Positions 8,165 through 17,308 of a DNA stretch of 64,000 bases are shown here, in pieces. The stretch comes from JBCBRD01 sp039819785. Its GTDB lineage: Bacteria; Pseudomonadota; Alphaproteobacteria; Rhizobiales; Hyphomicrobiaceae. Where the stretch lies: the NCBI GenBank assembly GCA_039819785.1, contig JBCBRH010000001.1, positions 1-64,000 of the forward strand, read 5' to 3'. The notes under the pieces are model-generated. The model had not been told where the DNA came from. It worked only from the letters and a program-made list of their open reading frames with translations, and searched no databases. Position 1 is the stretch's first letter; every line of letters begins with the position of its first letter. The translations under genes and the position numbers were made by a program.

Positions 8165-10707
8165 TGGTGACCTTGGCTACGCGATCTGATGTGCTCGCCA
8201 TGGGCGATGCGACCAACACGCTTGAGGCTGGTGGAAAGGCGGCGGCGCTCGCTAAACTGATTGCTGCCGGTTTCAATGTGCCGGCATTCTACGTCTTGCC
8301 CCAGGTGTCCTTTCCAGACTCTGGTCTGCCGGACGCCTCGCGAGACGAAATTCGGACAGCGGCTGCCAAGCTTGGCCCAGGTCCCTATGCTGTCCGCTCC
8401 TCGGCCGTCGACGAAGACGGTGCGGAGCACTCGCACGCAGGCCAGTTCCTTTCGGTGCTCAACGTCAAGCTGGCCGATGTGGCCAGCGAAGCGGAACGTG
8501 TCTACGCATCGGGACGTGCGGAATCCGTTGAGGCCTACCGTCTTCAAAGCGGGATTGTGGTGACAGAGGCTGGCCCCTCGGTCATCGTGCAGCAGATGGT
8601 TTCGGCCCGGTGTGCTGGTGTTCTGTTCACAGCGGAACCGGTCAGCGGCCGGCGCGACCGGATCGTCGTATCAGCAACGCACGGTCTTGGTGACCGTCTC
8701 GTTGGCGGCGAGGTCGATGGCGAGGCGTACGTGCTCGACCGCGATGGTGAAACGATTGCGCGCCCCGACGGCATGGAGGGGGCGCTATGCCTCTCAGACG
8801 ACGATCTCGCACAGCTCCACCAACTTGCTCTGGCGGTTGAAGAAGCTGCTGGGCATCCGCAGGACATTGAGTGGGCGTTCGACGCGAACACGCTTTATCT
8901 GCTGCAGTCGCGGCCGATTACGACGACCTTGCGCCCGATGCCGGTTGCCGACCAGCAACTCGCGATCTTCGACAATTCCAACATCGTGGAAAGTTATCCC
9001 GGCCAAGTATCACCGCTTACCTTTAGCTTCGCACAGTACGTTTATGCGCGCGTGTACCGGCGGTTCCTTGAGATTCTGGGCGTCAATGGCGTGATGATCC
9101 GCGACAATCGCGTGGTCCTCGACAATATGCTCGCCCGCCTGAATGGCCGCGTCTATTACAACCTTCTCAATTGGTATCGCGCGCTCGCTCTACTCCCTGG
9201 ATATCGCACTAACCGCGACTTTATGGAAACCATGATGGGGGTCGGCGAGCCGTTGCCGGCTGAGGTCGCCGATCGGTTGGCGCCTCAGCCCGCGTCGGGC
9301 TTTGCGAAGCTTGGCGAATACGGCCGCATCGCCGCGACCGGTGCGCGGCTAGTTTGGGCCGGCATCTGTCTGCCTCGGACAATTCGAACGTTCGACAAGC
9401 GCCTAAACGGTGCGCTGGCCACCGAGCGCAACCGGCTTGGCGACCTGCCACTGACAGCACTCGCCCACGAATACAGGCAGATCGAAAGCCGACTTCTTGA
9501 TGACTGGGACGCGCCCCTTATCAACGACTTCCTTTGCATGATCGCGTTCGGCGCCTCGCGCAAGTTATTGGAACGGTGGAGTGGCACTGAAGGACTGGCG
9601 CTGCACAACGCGTTGATGATCGGTCAAGGTGACCTGATCTCGGCCGAGCCGCCGCGCCTGATCGCAGAAATGGCTGACAGGTTGCGCGGCGATGAAGAGG
9701 CCATCGCGCGAGTCGAGGTGGCACTTGCGAGCTTCGATAGCAGCACCTTGGACTGGGCCGGCTGGACGCGCAACGAGCACGGGCTCGACGACCAGTTTGT
9801 GCGGCTCGCCACCGAATATGTGGCTCGATTTGGCGATCGCTGCACAGAGGAGCTCAAACTTGAAAGCATCACCCTTGACGAGGACCCTAGCCCGCTCCTG
9901 AAGTCAATCATCGCAGCTGCGCGTCAACCGGTTTCGGCCAAGTCCCAAACGCCTGAGACAGGCCCGGAAGCTCAAATCACGCACCTGTTTGAGGGGCATT
10001 TCTTGAAGCGTGTCGTCGCGCGTCAGGTGCTTCACTGGGCAAAAGCCCGCGTTCGTGATCGCGAGAACCTGCGCTTCGAACGTACACGCGTGTTCGGACA
10101 TGCGCGGCAAGTCTTCCTTGCCATGGGTCGCCAGATGCATGCCCTCAATGCGATCGACGGCCCACGTGACATTTTCTATCTGACTGTGGCGGAGGTGTTG
10201 GGCGCGATAGAGGGCAATGCAGTTTCGTCCGACCTCAAAGGACTGGTGGCGGTGCGCCGGGCTGAAGAGCAAACGCATCGTGCGTTGGCAGAACCCGGCG
10301 AACGCATCGAGGTGCGCGGTGCGTGCCTGTCGTTTGTACAGTTGTCCGCGCGCAGCACGGAAGACGACAACGCGGCGGTCGGAAGCGGGACAGGCTGTAG
10401 TGCTGGAACCGTCGTAGCACGGGCCAAGGTCGTCACCGATCCGCACGATGCTCATCTCGATGCCGGCGAAATCCTTGTTGCCCGCCACACCGATCCTGGC
10501 TGGATCGCATTGTTCGCCAATGCCGGTGGGATTGTCGTTGAACGCGGCAGTCTGCTTTCGCACTCCGCTATCGTTGCGCGGGAGATGGGGATACCGTGTG
10601 TCGTTGGCCTGAAGGGCGCAACGTCCTGGCTCAAGACCGGCGATGAGATCGAGGTCGATGGTGCAACTGGTGTAGTCAAGGTGGTCCGCCGTGCTGACGA
10701 AGTCTGA
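8164..10707 (+). CDS. PEP-synthase-like phosphotransfer enzyme
   Basis: An 847-residue protein with PEP synthase architecture. The N-terminal ATP-grasp domain (about 15-265) has EAGGKAAALAKL, YAVRSSAVDED and QDIEWAF. A long middle region begins with NIVESYPGQVSPLTFSFA. The C-terminal swivelling domain has a phospho-carrier His at about residue 800 in GSLLSHSAIVAREMGIP. In this family ATP phosphorylates the His through a pyrophosphoryl step and the phosphate goes to a substrate held by another domain. The middle region is not the pyruvate barrel of classical PEP synthase and recalls relatives such as rifampicin phosphotransferase, so the acceptor may be a small molecule or lipid intermediate rather than pyruvate. 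ATG at 8164 shares a base with the previous stop and has GGAGG 6 bases upstream. Confidence 0.85.
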   Translation: MVTLATRSDVLAMGDATNTLEAGGKAAALAKLIAAGFNVPAFYVLPQVSFPDSGLPDASRDEIRTAAAKLGPGPYAVRSSAVDEDGAEHSHAGQFLSVLNVKLADVASEAERVYASGRAESVEAYRLQSGIVVTEAGPSVIVQQMVSARCAGVLFTAEPVSGRRDRIVVSATHGLGDRLVGGEVDGEAYVLDRDGETIARPDGMEGALCLSDDDLAQLHQLALAVEEAAGHPQDIEWAFDANTLYLLQSRPITTTLRPMPVADQQLAIFDNSNIVESYPGQVSPLTFSFAQYVYARVYRRFLEILGVNGVMIRDNRVVLDNMLARLNGRVYYNLLNWYRALALLPGYRTNRDFMETMMGVGEPLPAEVADRLAPQPASGFAKLGEYGRIAATGARLVWAGICLPRTIRTFDKRLNGALATERNRLGDLPLTALAHEYRQIESRLLDDWDAPLINDFLCMIAFGASRKLLERWSGTEGLALHNALMIGQGDLISAEPPRLIAEMADRLRGDEEAIARVEVALASFDSSTLDWAGWTRNEHGLDDQFVRLATEYVARFGDRCTEELKLESITLDEDPSPLLKSIIAAARQPVSAKSQTPETGPEAQITHLFEGHFLKRVVARQVLHWAKARVRDRENLRFERTRVFGHARQVFLAMGRQMHALNAIDGPRDIFYLTVAEVLGAIEGNAVSSDLKGLVAVRRAEEQTHRALAEPGERIEVRGACLSFVQLSARSTEDDNAAVGSGTGCSAGTVVARAKVVTDPHDAHLDAGEILVARHTDPGWIALFANAGGIVVERGSLLSHSAIVAREMGIPCVVGLKGATSWLKTGDEIEVDGATGVVKVVRRADEV

Positions 10708-11818
10708 ATCGCTCCTCGATGCTCAGATTGCATCGAAAGCTGCCTTCGATGAGATCCGATACGCACAGCTCTGGGAAGATGCTGACGTTCTCGTGGAAGC
10801 GCTCGAGGCCAAACCGGGGTCGACGCTGGTATCGATCTGTTCGGCTGGCGACAATGCCCTGGCGATGCTTCTTTCTGACCCTGCCAAGGTCATCGCGATT
10901 GATCTGTCGCGCGCGCAACTCGCCTGCCTTGAGCTGCGCATCGCCGCAATCCGAGTGCTCGATCACGACGCCTTTCTCGAACTGATGGGATCGCGCCCGT
11001 CGGACCGCCGGGGCGACTTGTTCGATGCCGCCGTCAGTGCGTTGCAGAATGAGGAGGCCAGGGCGTTCTGGGTGCCGCTAAAACCGCACATAGTTGCAAG
11101 CGGCCTTGGCGGCGTCGGAAAGTTCGAAAACTATTTCGCTATGCTGCGGAAATGGGTCCTGCCGATCACGCACAGCCGGCGCACGCGGGATGATATTTTC
11201 GTGCCGCGAGCAAAAGCGGATCGGGCGCGCTTCCTGAGCAAGCGGTGGGACAATTGGCGTTGGCAGCTCATGATGAAGGTCTTTTTTTCTAGGCCAATGA
11301 TGGCGCGTTTCGGACGCGATCCAGCCTTCTTCGAACATGTGGACGGGAGTGTTTCAGCGCATGTCGCCCGACGCATCCGTCATGCCGCGGTCGATCTCGA
11401 CCCGAGCGCGAACCCCTACCTCCATTGGATTATCAAGGGGCGGCACTGCTCAGCTCTTCCGCTTGCCTGGCGCGCGGACTCGTACCCGATAATTCGCAAT
11501 CGACTCACGCGATTGGAACTGCGTCACGGTGCGCTCGAGACCCTGGTGTCATCCGGCACCAAAGTGGACGGATTTAATCTCTCCGACATCTTTGAATACA
11601 TGGACCGCGACGTTTTCGAGACGGTCTACGGGCAGATTCTCGCAAGTGCGAACCCTGGCGCGCGGCTCGTCTACTGGAACATGATGGCACCCCGTCGCGT
11701 GCCCGATGCATATCGCGAGCGAGTCAATACGTGCGAAGACGTGGAGGCGCGTTGCAAGGCCTCTGATAAGGCATTTTTCTACTCGGATTTTGTCGTTGAG
11801 GAGGTCACCGACAGATGA
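10691..11818 (+). CDS. DUF3419 / BtaA-like aminocarboxypropyl transferase
   Basis: A 375-residue member of the DUF3419 family, whose known representative BtaA moves the 3-amino-3-carboxypropyl group of S-adenosylmethionine onto diacylglycerol to start betaine-lipid synthesis. Family features include IRYAQLWEDADVL near the N-terminus, a nucleotide-binding stretch VSICSAGDNALAML followed by VIAIDLSRAQL, and the C-terminal VYWNMMAPRRVPD, close to the NLLVPR motif of BtaA proteins. No BtaB N-methyltransferase is nearby, so a complete DGTS pathway is not encoded here. The start is GTG, overlapping the preceding gene by 17 bases. In this operon the acceptor could be a prenylated or phosphorylated lipid; that is inference. 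Confidence 0.8.
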   Translation: MLTKSESLLDAQIASKAAFDEIRYAQLWEDADVLVEALEAKPGSTLVSICSAGDNALAMLLSDPAKVIAIDLSRAQLACLELRIAAIRVLDHDAFLELMGSRPSDRRGDLFDAAVSALQNEEARAFWVPLKPHIVASGLGGVGKFENYFAMLRKWVLPITHSRRTRDDIFVPRAKADRARFLSKRWDNWRWQLMMKVFFSRPMMARFGRDPAFFEHVDGSVSAHVARRIRHAAVDLDPSANPYLHWIIKGRHCSALPLAWRADSYPIIRNRLTRLELRHGALETLVSSGTKVDGFNLSDIFEYMDRDVFETVYGQILASANPGARLVYWNMMAPRRVPDAYRERVNTCEDVEARCKASDKAFFYSDFVVEEVTDR

Positions 11819-13116
11819 CGACCTCCGAAATTTTCTACTGCTTTGTGTGCGTCGGGCTGCTCCTTGGCGCGATGGTGCTGGTGCGCTTTGCAAGCGCGCG
11901 TTTCGACTGGTCGAGCGAGGTCCAGCGCAAGCTGTTGCATCTTGCAGCCGGGTTGAGCGCACTTTCGTTCCCGTTTCTTTTCGACAGCCCCTGGCCGGTG
12001 GTCATCCTGATGACCAGCACCGTGGGCGTGCTGCTGATCCTCAGACTCCCTCTGTTTGCACGCGAGGGCCTTTCGAAGGCGCTGCATGGTGTCGAGCGTA
12101 TCTCTTACGGTGAAATTCTACTGGCCATCGCTGTTGCGGTTGTATTTTTCCGCGCCGGTGGCGAACCTGTTTTGTTTGTTCTTCCGATCCTTATCCTAAC
12201 GCTCTCAGACGCTGCCGCTGCGCTGGTTGGCGTGCGATACGGCACAAGGACATTCCAGGTCGAAGCTGGCGCGAAAAGCCTCGAGGGTTCGGCGATTTTC
12301 TTCCTGACGTCGTGGATATTGTCGATGGTTTGTCTGTTGGTCCTGACTGACATCGACCGCGTCGCCCTGGTCTACCTGTCCGTTGCGATTGCCGGTTTCG
12401 CAACTCTCGTCGAAGCCGATTCCTGGCGCGGGTTCGACAATCTTTTCGTACCTGTCGGCGTGCACTTGTTCCTGGTCAGTCACTTCAACTCCGGGCCGGC
12501 GGAACTCCTTGTCATAGTATCCGCGTGTATGTTGCTGGTTGCGATTTTCACGTTTGCCGGCTCGCGGCTCGGCCTGACGCCACACGCGGCGCGCGCATAC
12601 GCGATCCTGGCTTTCCTGATCCTGTCGGTGACGTCTGCGCATAACCTCATTCTGCCCCTCGCTGTCATTGCGGCTCACTGGTACGCACGCCAAAAAGTGC
12701 CCTGCAACAGCCCGTTTTCCGATCTGGACCTCATCGCTGCCTCGGCAATGATTGGCTTATTCTGGCTTGCCTTCGGCGAATGGCATGGGGCGAACGCAAT
12801 CAACCTGTTCAACCTGACGTTTGCGGCCCTGGCATTTGGCCTGCTGTCGACAGCGGGTTTGCCGGCTTTCCCTCAGGGTCTTCTGGCCGGCGGGTTGCTC
12901 CTTGCTGCAGTCCTCGGCCTAAGCTTTCTGAATGTCGATGAGGCCCGCTGGTACGGGCTACTGATGCCGTGGGCGCTTGCGGCTTTAGTGTTCTCCTGGG
13001 TCTTGCCACGCTGGCTGCCTCAGGCCTTCAACGTGTACCGGAGCCTCCGCCTGAGTGGCCTCGCTCTGGCCACGCCCGTCTTTCTCTACGTAACCACCGT
13101 GGTTCTTGCGAAATGA
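11815..13116 (+). CDS. Dolichol/phytol-kinase-like membrane protein
   Basis: A 433-residue polytopic membrane protein. Its N-terminal half (about 30-210) matches the CTP-dependent polyprenol kinase and CDP-diglyceride synthetase group. It has EVQRKLLHLAAG, LSDAAAALVGVRYGTRTF and KSLEGSAIFFLTS, the motifs that bind nucleotide and metal in dolichol, phytol and farnesol kinases. The second half adds more hydrophobic helices without recognisable motifs and makes it longer than typical bacterial phytol kinases (about 200-250 residues). The likely activity is phosphorylation of a prenyl alcohol or lipid at the inner membrane. It overlaps both neighbours by 4 bases (ATGA), so it belongs firmly to the operon. 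A CDP-lipid synthase activity is the main alternative. Confidence 0.78.
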   Translation: MTTSEIFYCFVCVGLLLGAMVLVRFASARFDWSSEVQRKLLHLAAGLSALSFPFLFDSPWPVVILMTSTVGVLLILRLPLFAREGLSKALHGVERISYGEILLAIAVAVVFFRAGGEPVLFVLPILILTLSDAAAALVGVRYGTRTFQVEAGAKSLEGSAIFFLTSWILSMVCLLVLTDIDRVALVYLSVAIAGFATLVEADSWRGFDNLFVPVGVHLFLVSHFNSGPAELLVIVSACMLLVAIFTFAGSRLGLTPHAARAYAILAFLILSVTSAHNLILPLAVIAAHWYARQKVPCNSPFSDLDLIAASAMIGLFWLAFGEWHGANAINLFNLTFAALAFGLLSTAGLPAFPQGLLAGGLLLAAVLGLSFLNVDEARWYGLLMPWALAALVFSWVLPRWLPQAFNVYRSLRLSGLALATPVFLYVTTVVLAK

Positions 13117-13976
13117 GTGAACAGGTAGACAAGATCGAACGCTCGCGTGGATCGTGCCAACTCTTTTGGGACGCTCCCAAGTGGCAGGGACGGGCGACCT
13201 TGGCGATCGGAGGCTTCGTTTGCGACACAGAACACGCGGGTGCAGAGCTTCTGGATGAGGCTTGTGCTCGAGCCAACGCGCGCGGCATAAAGGCTGTCAT
13301 CGGACCAATGGACGGCGATACGTGGCATAGCTACCGGTTGGTCACGGAAAGTGATGGGACGCCGACGTTTCCACTCGAGCCAACCAGCGGCGTGCATGAT
13401 CTTGCCGCCTTTGAGGCGGGCGGCTTCGAGCCGATTTCGCAATATATCTCAGCGCGTGCGCCGATTGCGGACACGATCGGGGCCCAAGCTCCGCCGGTGG
13501 ATGGGCTCACGATCGAGCCTTGGGATGGACGCGATGCAGACCGGCTGATCGAGCAACTGTTCCAGATGTCGGCTGCAGCGTTCGCACGGAACCCGTTCTT
13601 CAAGCCGATTAGCCGGGCTGATTTCGTTGCGCTCTATCGGCCTGTTATCCCCCTGATCGATCCGTCACTCGTGCTGTTTGCCAGGGATGACAGCGGCACG
13701 ATCGCCGGATTCTTGTTCGCGTTTAAGGACCAGACCAGTGACGAGCGTCGCGTGATTATCAAAACGTATGCGAGTAGGGTACGCGGCTGCGGACGATGGC
13801 TTCTCGACACGGCGCATCGCCGGGCGGCTGCGGACGGTTGCAGCGAAGCTATTCATGCCCTGATGCATGCCGACAACTCGTCTTTGGACCGTAGTACCCG
13901 CTCCGGCGGGCGGGTGTTCCGCCGCTATGCGCTCATGGGGCGTTGGCTCGAAGCGCCTGAGAAGGCTGGATCATGA
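13113..13976 (+). CDS. GNAT-like acyltransferase
   Basis: A 287-residue soluble protein with a GNAT-type fold in its C-terminal half (about 130-275): a strand VLFARDDSGTIAGFLFAF, then a strand and helix around IKTYASRVRGCGRWLLDTAH, which would cradle the CoA pyrophosphate, and a final GGRVFRRYALM strand. The N-terminal part (GPMDGDTWHSYRLV) may be a degenerate second GNAT half. Family members move acyl groups from acyl-CoA to amines. The start at 13113 overlaps the previous stop by 4 bases. Coupled to an adenylate-forming ligase immediately downstream, it could N-acylate the amino group introduced by the BtaA-like protein. This is an inference from context. Confidence 0.75.
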   Translation: MSEQVDKIERSRGSCQLFWDAPKWQGRATLAIGGFVCDTEHAGAELLDEACARANARGIKAVIGPMDGDTWHSYRLVTESDGTPTFPLEPTSGVHDLAAFEAGGFEPISQYISARAPIADTIGAQAPPVDGLTIEPWDGRDADRLIEQLFQMSAAAFARNPFFKPISRADFVALYRPVIPLIDPSLVLFARDDSGTIAGFLFAFKDQTSDERRVIIKTYASRVRGCGRWLLDTAHRRAAADGCSEAIHALMHADNSSLDRSTRSGGRVFRRYALMGRWLEAPEKAGS

Positions 13977-15397
13977 CCAACAGCTTGAGTTCGTTTTTCG
14001 CGCAATGCGACGAGCATCCGGACCGCGTCGCGATCATCGATGGTGCAGGCGGCTCAGTCACCTTTGGCGAACTTGCGCGTCGCTCGTTGGGGCACGCAGC
14101 GCGGTGGCAGCAGGTTGGCCTTGCAAAAGGCCAACGCGTTCTCCTTGCCGTGCCACTCGGCATCGAACTCTACGAGTGCCTTGCCGCACTTTGGCATAGC
14201 GGCGCGGTCGTCGTGCTGCCCGAACCGGCCATGGGACTTCGCGGTGTGTATCACGCTGTCCGCGCAACTGGTCCCGACTGGGTTCTGACCCGTGGCGCGC
14301 TGCAGGCGATCGGCTGGACCTTGCCGGGACTTTGGCGGGTGCCGCGCCTGTCGGTCGGACCGCTCACTCAGGGCGCAGAACCGCCATTCACGCCCCATGA
14401 CACTGACGAACGCGATGCTGCCCTGATTTCATTCACCAGCGGCTCGACCGGGGCACCGAAAGCGATTGTCCGCAGCCATCGGCTGTTGGCTGCACAAAAC
14501 GCCAGCGTTCAGGATCTTTTGGCCGCGCAGGAGACGCCAAGCGTTGATCTCGTCTGCTTTCCCGTGTTCGTGCTCGCGAACCTTGCGGCGGGGAACACGT
14601 CAGTTCTACCTCGGTGGAATGTGCGGAGGCACGACCGCGCGCAGCCTCAGACGATTGCGCGGCAGGTCGAGGATCACAAGATCAGGCGGCTATTGATCCC
14701 ACCCGCGATTTGCGAAACCATTATCCCCTTCGCTCAAGAACTCGAACTGAAAGCGATTTTAACCGGGGGCGGGCCTGTCTATCCTGATGTTGTCGCGCGG
14801 CTGCAGACTGCCTCTCCGGAAACAAACGTGATCTCGGTTTATGGCTCGACCGAAGCCGAGCCCATTGCTCACATTTCGACGGGTGCGTTGTTGGAAGCCG
14901 ATTGGCAGGATATGCAGTCGGGCGCCGGCCTGCTGGCGGGAGAGATATGTCAGGCCGCGAAGGTCCGAATTGTCGATGATGAGATCCTGGTTACCGGTGA
15001 TCACGTTAACAAGGGTTACTTGAACCCAGAGCATGACGCCTCGACGAAACAGGTCTTCGACGGGGAAATTTGGCACCGCACGGGCGACGCCGGCCGAATT
15101 GACTCGGACGGTAGGCTGTGGCTCCTCGGTCGCCTTGAGGCGCGATCCCAGGGCCTTTTTCCGTTCGCCATCGAGACCGCGGCGCGGACGTGGCCCGGTG
15201 TGCGGCGTGCAGCGTTTCTCGCCGGTAATGCCGGACCTGTCCTTGCGATCGAAGGCGAGGTGGGTCACGAGGCCATCTGGCAGCGAAATGCCGAGCAACT
15301 CGGACGACTTACGGTTCGCAGTATTTCTCGCATACCGCTCGACCGGCGCCACCGTTCCAAGGTGGACTATCGTGCGCTTAACGCCCGCCTTCGGTGA
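13973..15397 (+). CDS. AMP-forming acyl-CoA synthetase/ligase
   Basis: A 474-residue ANL-superfamily enzyme that activates a carboxylic acid as acyl-AMP and then usually forms a thioester. The P-loop-like motif FTSGSTGAPKAIVRSH is at about residues 149-164. VYGSTEAEP supplies the A5 motif, TGDAGRIDSDGRLWLLGR the hinge, and HRSKVDY near the C-terminus the catalytic Lys. It is shorter than most fatty acyl-CoA ligases (500-570), mainly in the N-terminal domain. It has no carrier or reductase domain. As the last gene of the seven-gene operon (4-base overlap with the GNAT gene) it is likely to supply the acyl donor for the pathway. The substrate cannot be read from sequence. Confidence 0.85.
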   Translation: MTNSLSSFFAQCDEHPDRVAIIDGAGGSVTFGELARRSLGHAARWQQVGLAKGQRVLLAVPLGIELYECLAALWHSGAVVVLPEPAMGLRGVYHAVRATGPDWVLTRGALQAIGWTLPGLWRVPRLSVGPLTQGAEPPFTPHDTDERDAALISFTSGSTGAPKAIVRSHRLLAAQNASVQDLLAAQETPSVDLVCFPVFVLANLAAGNTSVLPRWNVRRHDRAQPQTIARQVEDHKIRRLLIPPAICETIIPFAQELELKAILTGGGPVYPDVVARLQTASPETNVISVYGSTEAEPIAHISTGALLEADWQDMQSGAGLLAGEICQAAKVRIVDDEILVTGDHVNKGYLNPEHDASTKQVFDGEIWHRTGDAGRIDSDGRLWLLGRLEARSQGLFPFAIETAARTWPGVRRAAFLAGNAGPVLAIEGEVGHEAIWQRNAEQLGRLTVRSISRIPLDRRHRSKVDYRALNARLR

Positions 15398-15608
15398 CCT
15401 TGCACTGCTGGCGCGACGTCAGCCGATCCCATGCCCCAATTTCGTCACGGAAGTGGTCGCCCGCATTGGCGCGTGTTGCGAGCAGATCGCCGATATTCTG
15501 AAGCGGCATTTCGGTTGAGAGATCTCGCCTAATCTGGGGCTCTAGACCAATCTTTTGGGTCAAGACCAGGCTGGATTTCCAGTGTTAGAGGGGCCGTCGG
15601 AGCCGCTC

Positions 15609-16037
15609 TCACGAGCGGGACGGCAACGCGCTGCTTGTTGCTTCCTTTATGACTTCGCCAGCCCCATTCGCCGCCTTGGTTGAAAGCCGCATAAGTTCGG
15701 CGAATTCCTGGTGATAGTCCTGTACCGCTCTCTGATAGAACTGGGTGTAGGCGTCCATTATGGCTTGTGGGTCTTTCGCGTGACGCAATTCCTCCGTGAG
15801 CTCAGCATCCTTCTCGAGGCGTCGACCAATGAAGTCGAGCCACTCGCGAGACGCCTCGGCTGCCATGTGAAACAGCCGGGCATTCAGCTCCAAGACCGAT
15901 GCGTTCGCCGACATAGCCGGTCGCATCATATGGGAAAGGAGGTTGGAAGAAGGCGGTTCGAACGGCACCGCAGTGTTCAAGCCCTTGCCGTATGTTGCTT
16001 GGCCGTCTGTTTCTTGGCGGTCTGATGCTTGGCTCAT
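15609..16037 (-). CDS. Phasin family protein
   Basis: A 142-residue, mostly helical protein of the phasin type. Such proteins coat polyhydroxyalkanoate granules or act as helper proteins at hydrophobic surfaces. The helical core from about residue 38 to 135 has the family pattern NARLFHMAAEASREWLDFI and MDAYTQFYQRAVQDYHQEF, ending with an Ala/Ser-rich tail. There are no membrane segments or signal peptide. GAGGAG sits 5 bases before the ATG. No PHA synthase or depolymerase gene is in the window, so the link to granules rests on the family. The 211 bases separating it from the ligase gene are noncoding and convergent. Confidence 0.85.
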   Translation of the reverse strand: MSQASDRQETDGQATYGKGLNTAVPFEPPSSNLLSHMMRPAMSANASVLELNARLFHMAAEASREWLDFIGRRLEKDAELTEELRHAKDPQAIMDAYTQFYQRAVQDYHQEFAELMRLSTKAANGAGEVIKEATSSALPSRS

Positions 16038-16106
16038 TACGTCTCCTCTGGTGTTTCGATCATTGCTATGCCGCCCCTCCGTGTTGCTTGATGCTTGCTG
16101 CAGAAA

Positions 16107-16289
16107 TCAGGACTCTCGCGGTCCCTGTCGTTCGGAGATCGCATTTCGGATTTTCTGCCAATTGTCAGCTTCCGTTCTGTTGCCTCGGCGCTCATCTTCC
16201 GCCTGACGACGCGCTGCAGCCACGTGGGCCTGATCTCCATGCGCGTCGATCAGCATGCCCGCCATGTGTGTAATTTGCTCCATGTCCAT
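16107..16289 (-). CDS. Short conserved helical protein
   Basis: A 60-residue charged protein starting MDMEQITHMAGMLIDAHGDQ, followed by an Ala/Arg/Glu-rich helix and a WQKI(R)NAI segment. This matches a small protein type I associate with Alphaproteobacteria, helical with a terminal Trp, of unknown function. The ATG at 16289 is preferred; a TTG at 16307 would add six residues. It lies just upstream of the phasin gene on the same strand and may be co-transcribed with it. Confidence 0.6.
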   Translation of the reverse strand: MDMEQITHMAGMLIDAHGDQAHVAAARRQAEDERRGNRTEADNWQKIRNAISERQGPRES

Positions 16290-16453
16290 GGTGAGACCCC
16301 GAGACAATGAGATCCAGGCTTCTCTCTGTCATGGCGCGACTCAGCCTGAAATCCGGACTGCTTAATGTCGCAACTAGCGACACCGCCAAATCGTTGCGCC
16401 GCGATGTCAATAAAATGTGCGGACCGAAGCGGGCGATTTGACAACCAGGACCG

Positions 16454-16762
16454 CTAGTCTTTGTTTTGCGAGTTCGTCGCGGATCTTGGTATTCCGTGCT
16501 GTTTCGACGGTTCGGTTCGCTCGAGATCCAGCGGACCGGCCAGTTCACCGAGCGCAACCAGAATGCGTCGAAGGAGACCGGTCTCCTCGCCGGGCATACC
16601 TTCTTCAAGAGCGACATCTTCTTCGGCTGCTTGGTACTCCCATCGCCGCAATAGTCCGACCTTTTGCTCGCGGGTGAGATTGGAATCTTCGGCCAGTGAT
16701 TCGGGCGTCGGAAATGCACCCGACGGGTCGATCAGCGCGCGATGATAAGCGTCAGGTTCCAT
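16454..16762 (-). CDS. Small conserved hypothetical protein
   Basis: A 102-residue acidic protein with the pattern HRALIDPSGAFPTPESLAED, REQKVGLLRRWEYQAAEED and VALEEGMPGEETGLLRRIL. These blocks recur in small alphaproteobacterial proteins of unknown role, often near stress or storage genes. It is predicted to be soluble and helical. The start is ATG at 16762, with GGAG 8 bases upstream; a GTG at 16771 would be the longer alternative. It shares strand and spacing with the two small genes that follow it. No function is assigned. Confidence 0.7.
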   Translation of the reverse strand: MEPDAYHRALIDPSGAFPTPESLAEDSNLTREQKVGLLRRWEYQAAEEDVALEEGMPGEETGLLRRILVALGELAGPLDLERTEPSKQHGIPRSATNSQNKD

Positions 16763-17308
16763 GCTCCGCACTCCAATGCGAGATCAGACCAGATATAGGC
16801 AGAACAAATCAGACTGGGAGAGCGTTCCCGCCTGAACGCCTATCGGATATGGTGATCAGAAAGCGGCAGCCGCCAGATCGATCCTGATATCGCTGGGCGG
16901 ATCGCAACACGCTGGCAACCGAGGCACTTCGCGAGACCAGCCGCATCGCCGAGCGAATGTCGGATTGTGACGACCTGGTGCGAACCCACGGATACAAGAA
17001 AGGTTGAGTTGGTTGGCAATGTCTCGCCCCGAGACCCAACCCGTTTGTGGTGTGAATGTTGTGCCCTGTCGCTGGGTTTTCGGTTTCCATCCTGCGTCTT
17101 TTGTCTCTAGGCCTCAATCGGTTCCACGCGCTCTTTAAAGTGCCTTGTTCAAACAGAAGCTTTCGGCGTGATAGGGATCTAGGCGCGCTCAAAGCTTGCG
17201 GCCTCTTGATGCTGAAATCGGGATTGCTATCCATCAAGCCTGATCTGACACAGACTGATAGGGTTGTCATAGATGTCTAATGAGACAGTCCCGTATCGGA
17301 GGTGCTCA
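16763..17308. other. Intergenic, no gene recognised
   Basis: This divergent region separates the small minus-strand genes from the M50 protease. One short piece near 16890-17007 reads as protein-like on the + strand (TLATEALRETSRIAERMSDC) and ends in a stop, but it has an in-frame stop before it and no start. It is probably the tail of a lost gene. Confidence 0.4.

Noticed and set aside
8164..10707. Assignment as the gluconeogenic PEP synthase
   Set aside because: The middle domain and operon context do not fit central metabolism; only the domain-level name is kept.
12205..12693. Long minus-strand frame inside the dolichol-kinase-like gene
   Set aside because: Highly polar Arg/Gln-rich shadow of a hydrophobic gene on the other strand.
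16809..17270. 153-residue minus-strand frame upstream of the M50 protease
   Set aside because: Ser/Arg-rich with no family pattern; it covers the region where the protease promoter should be.
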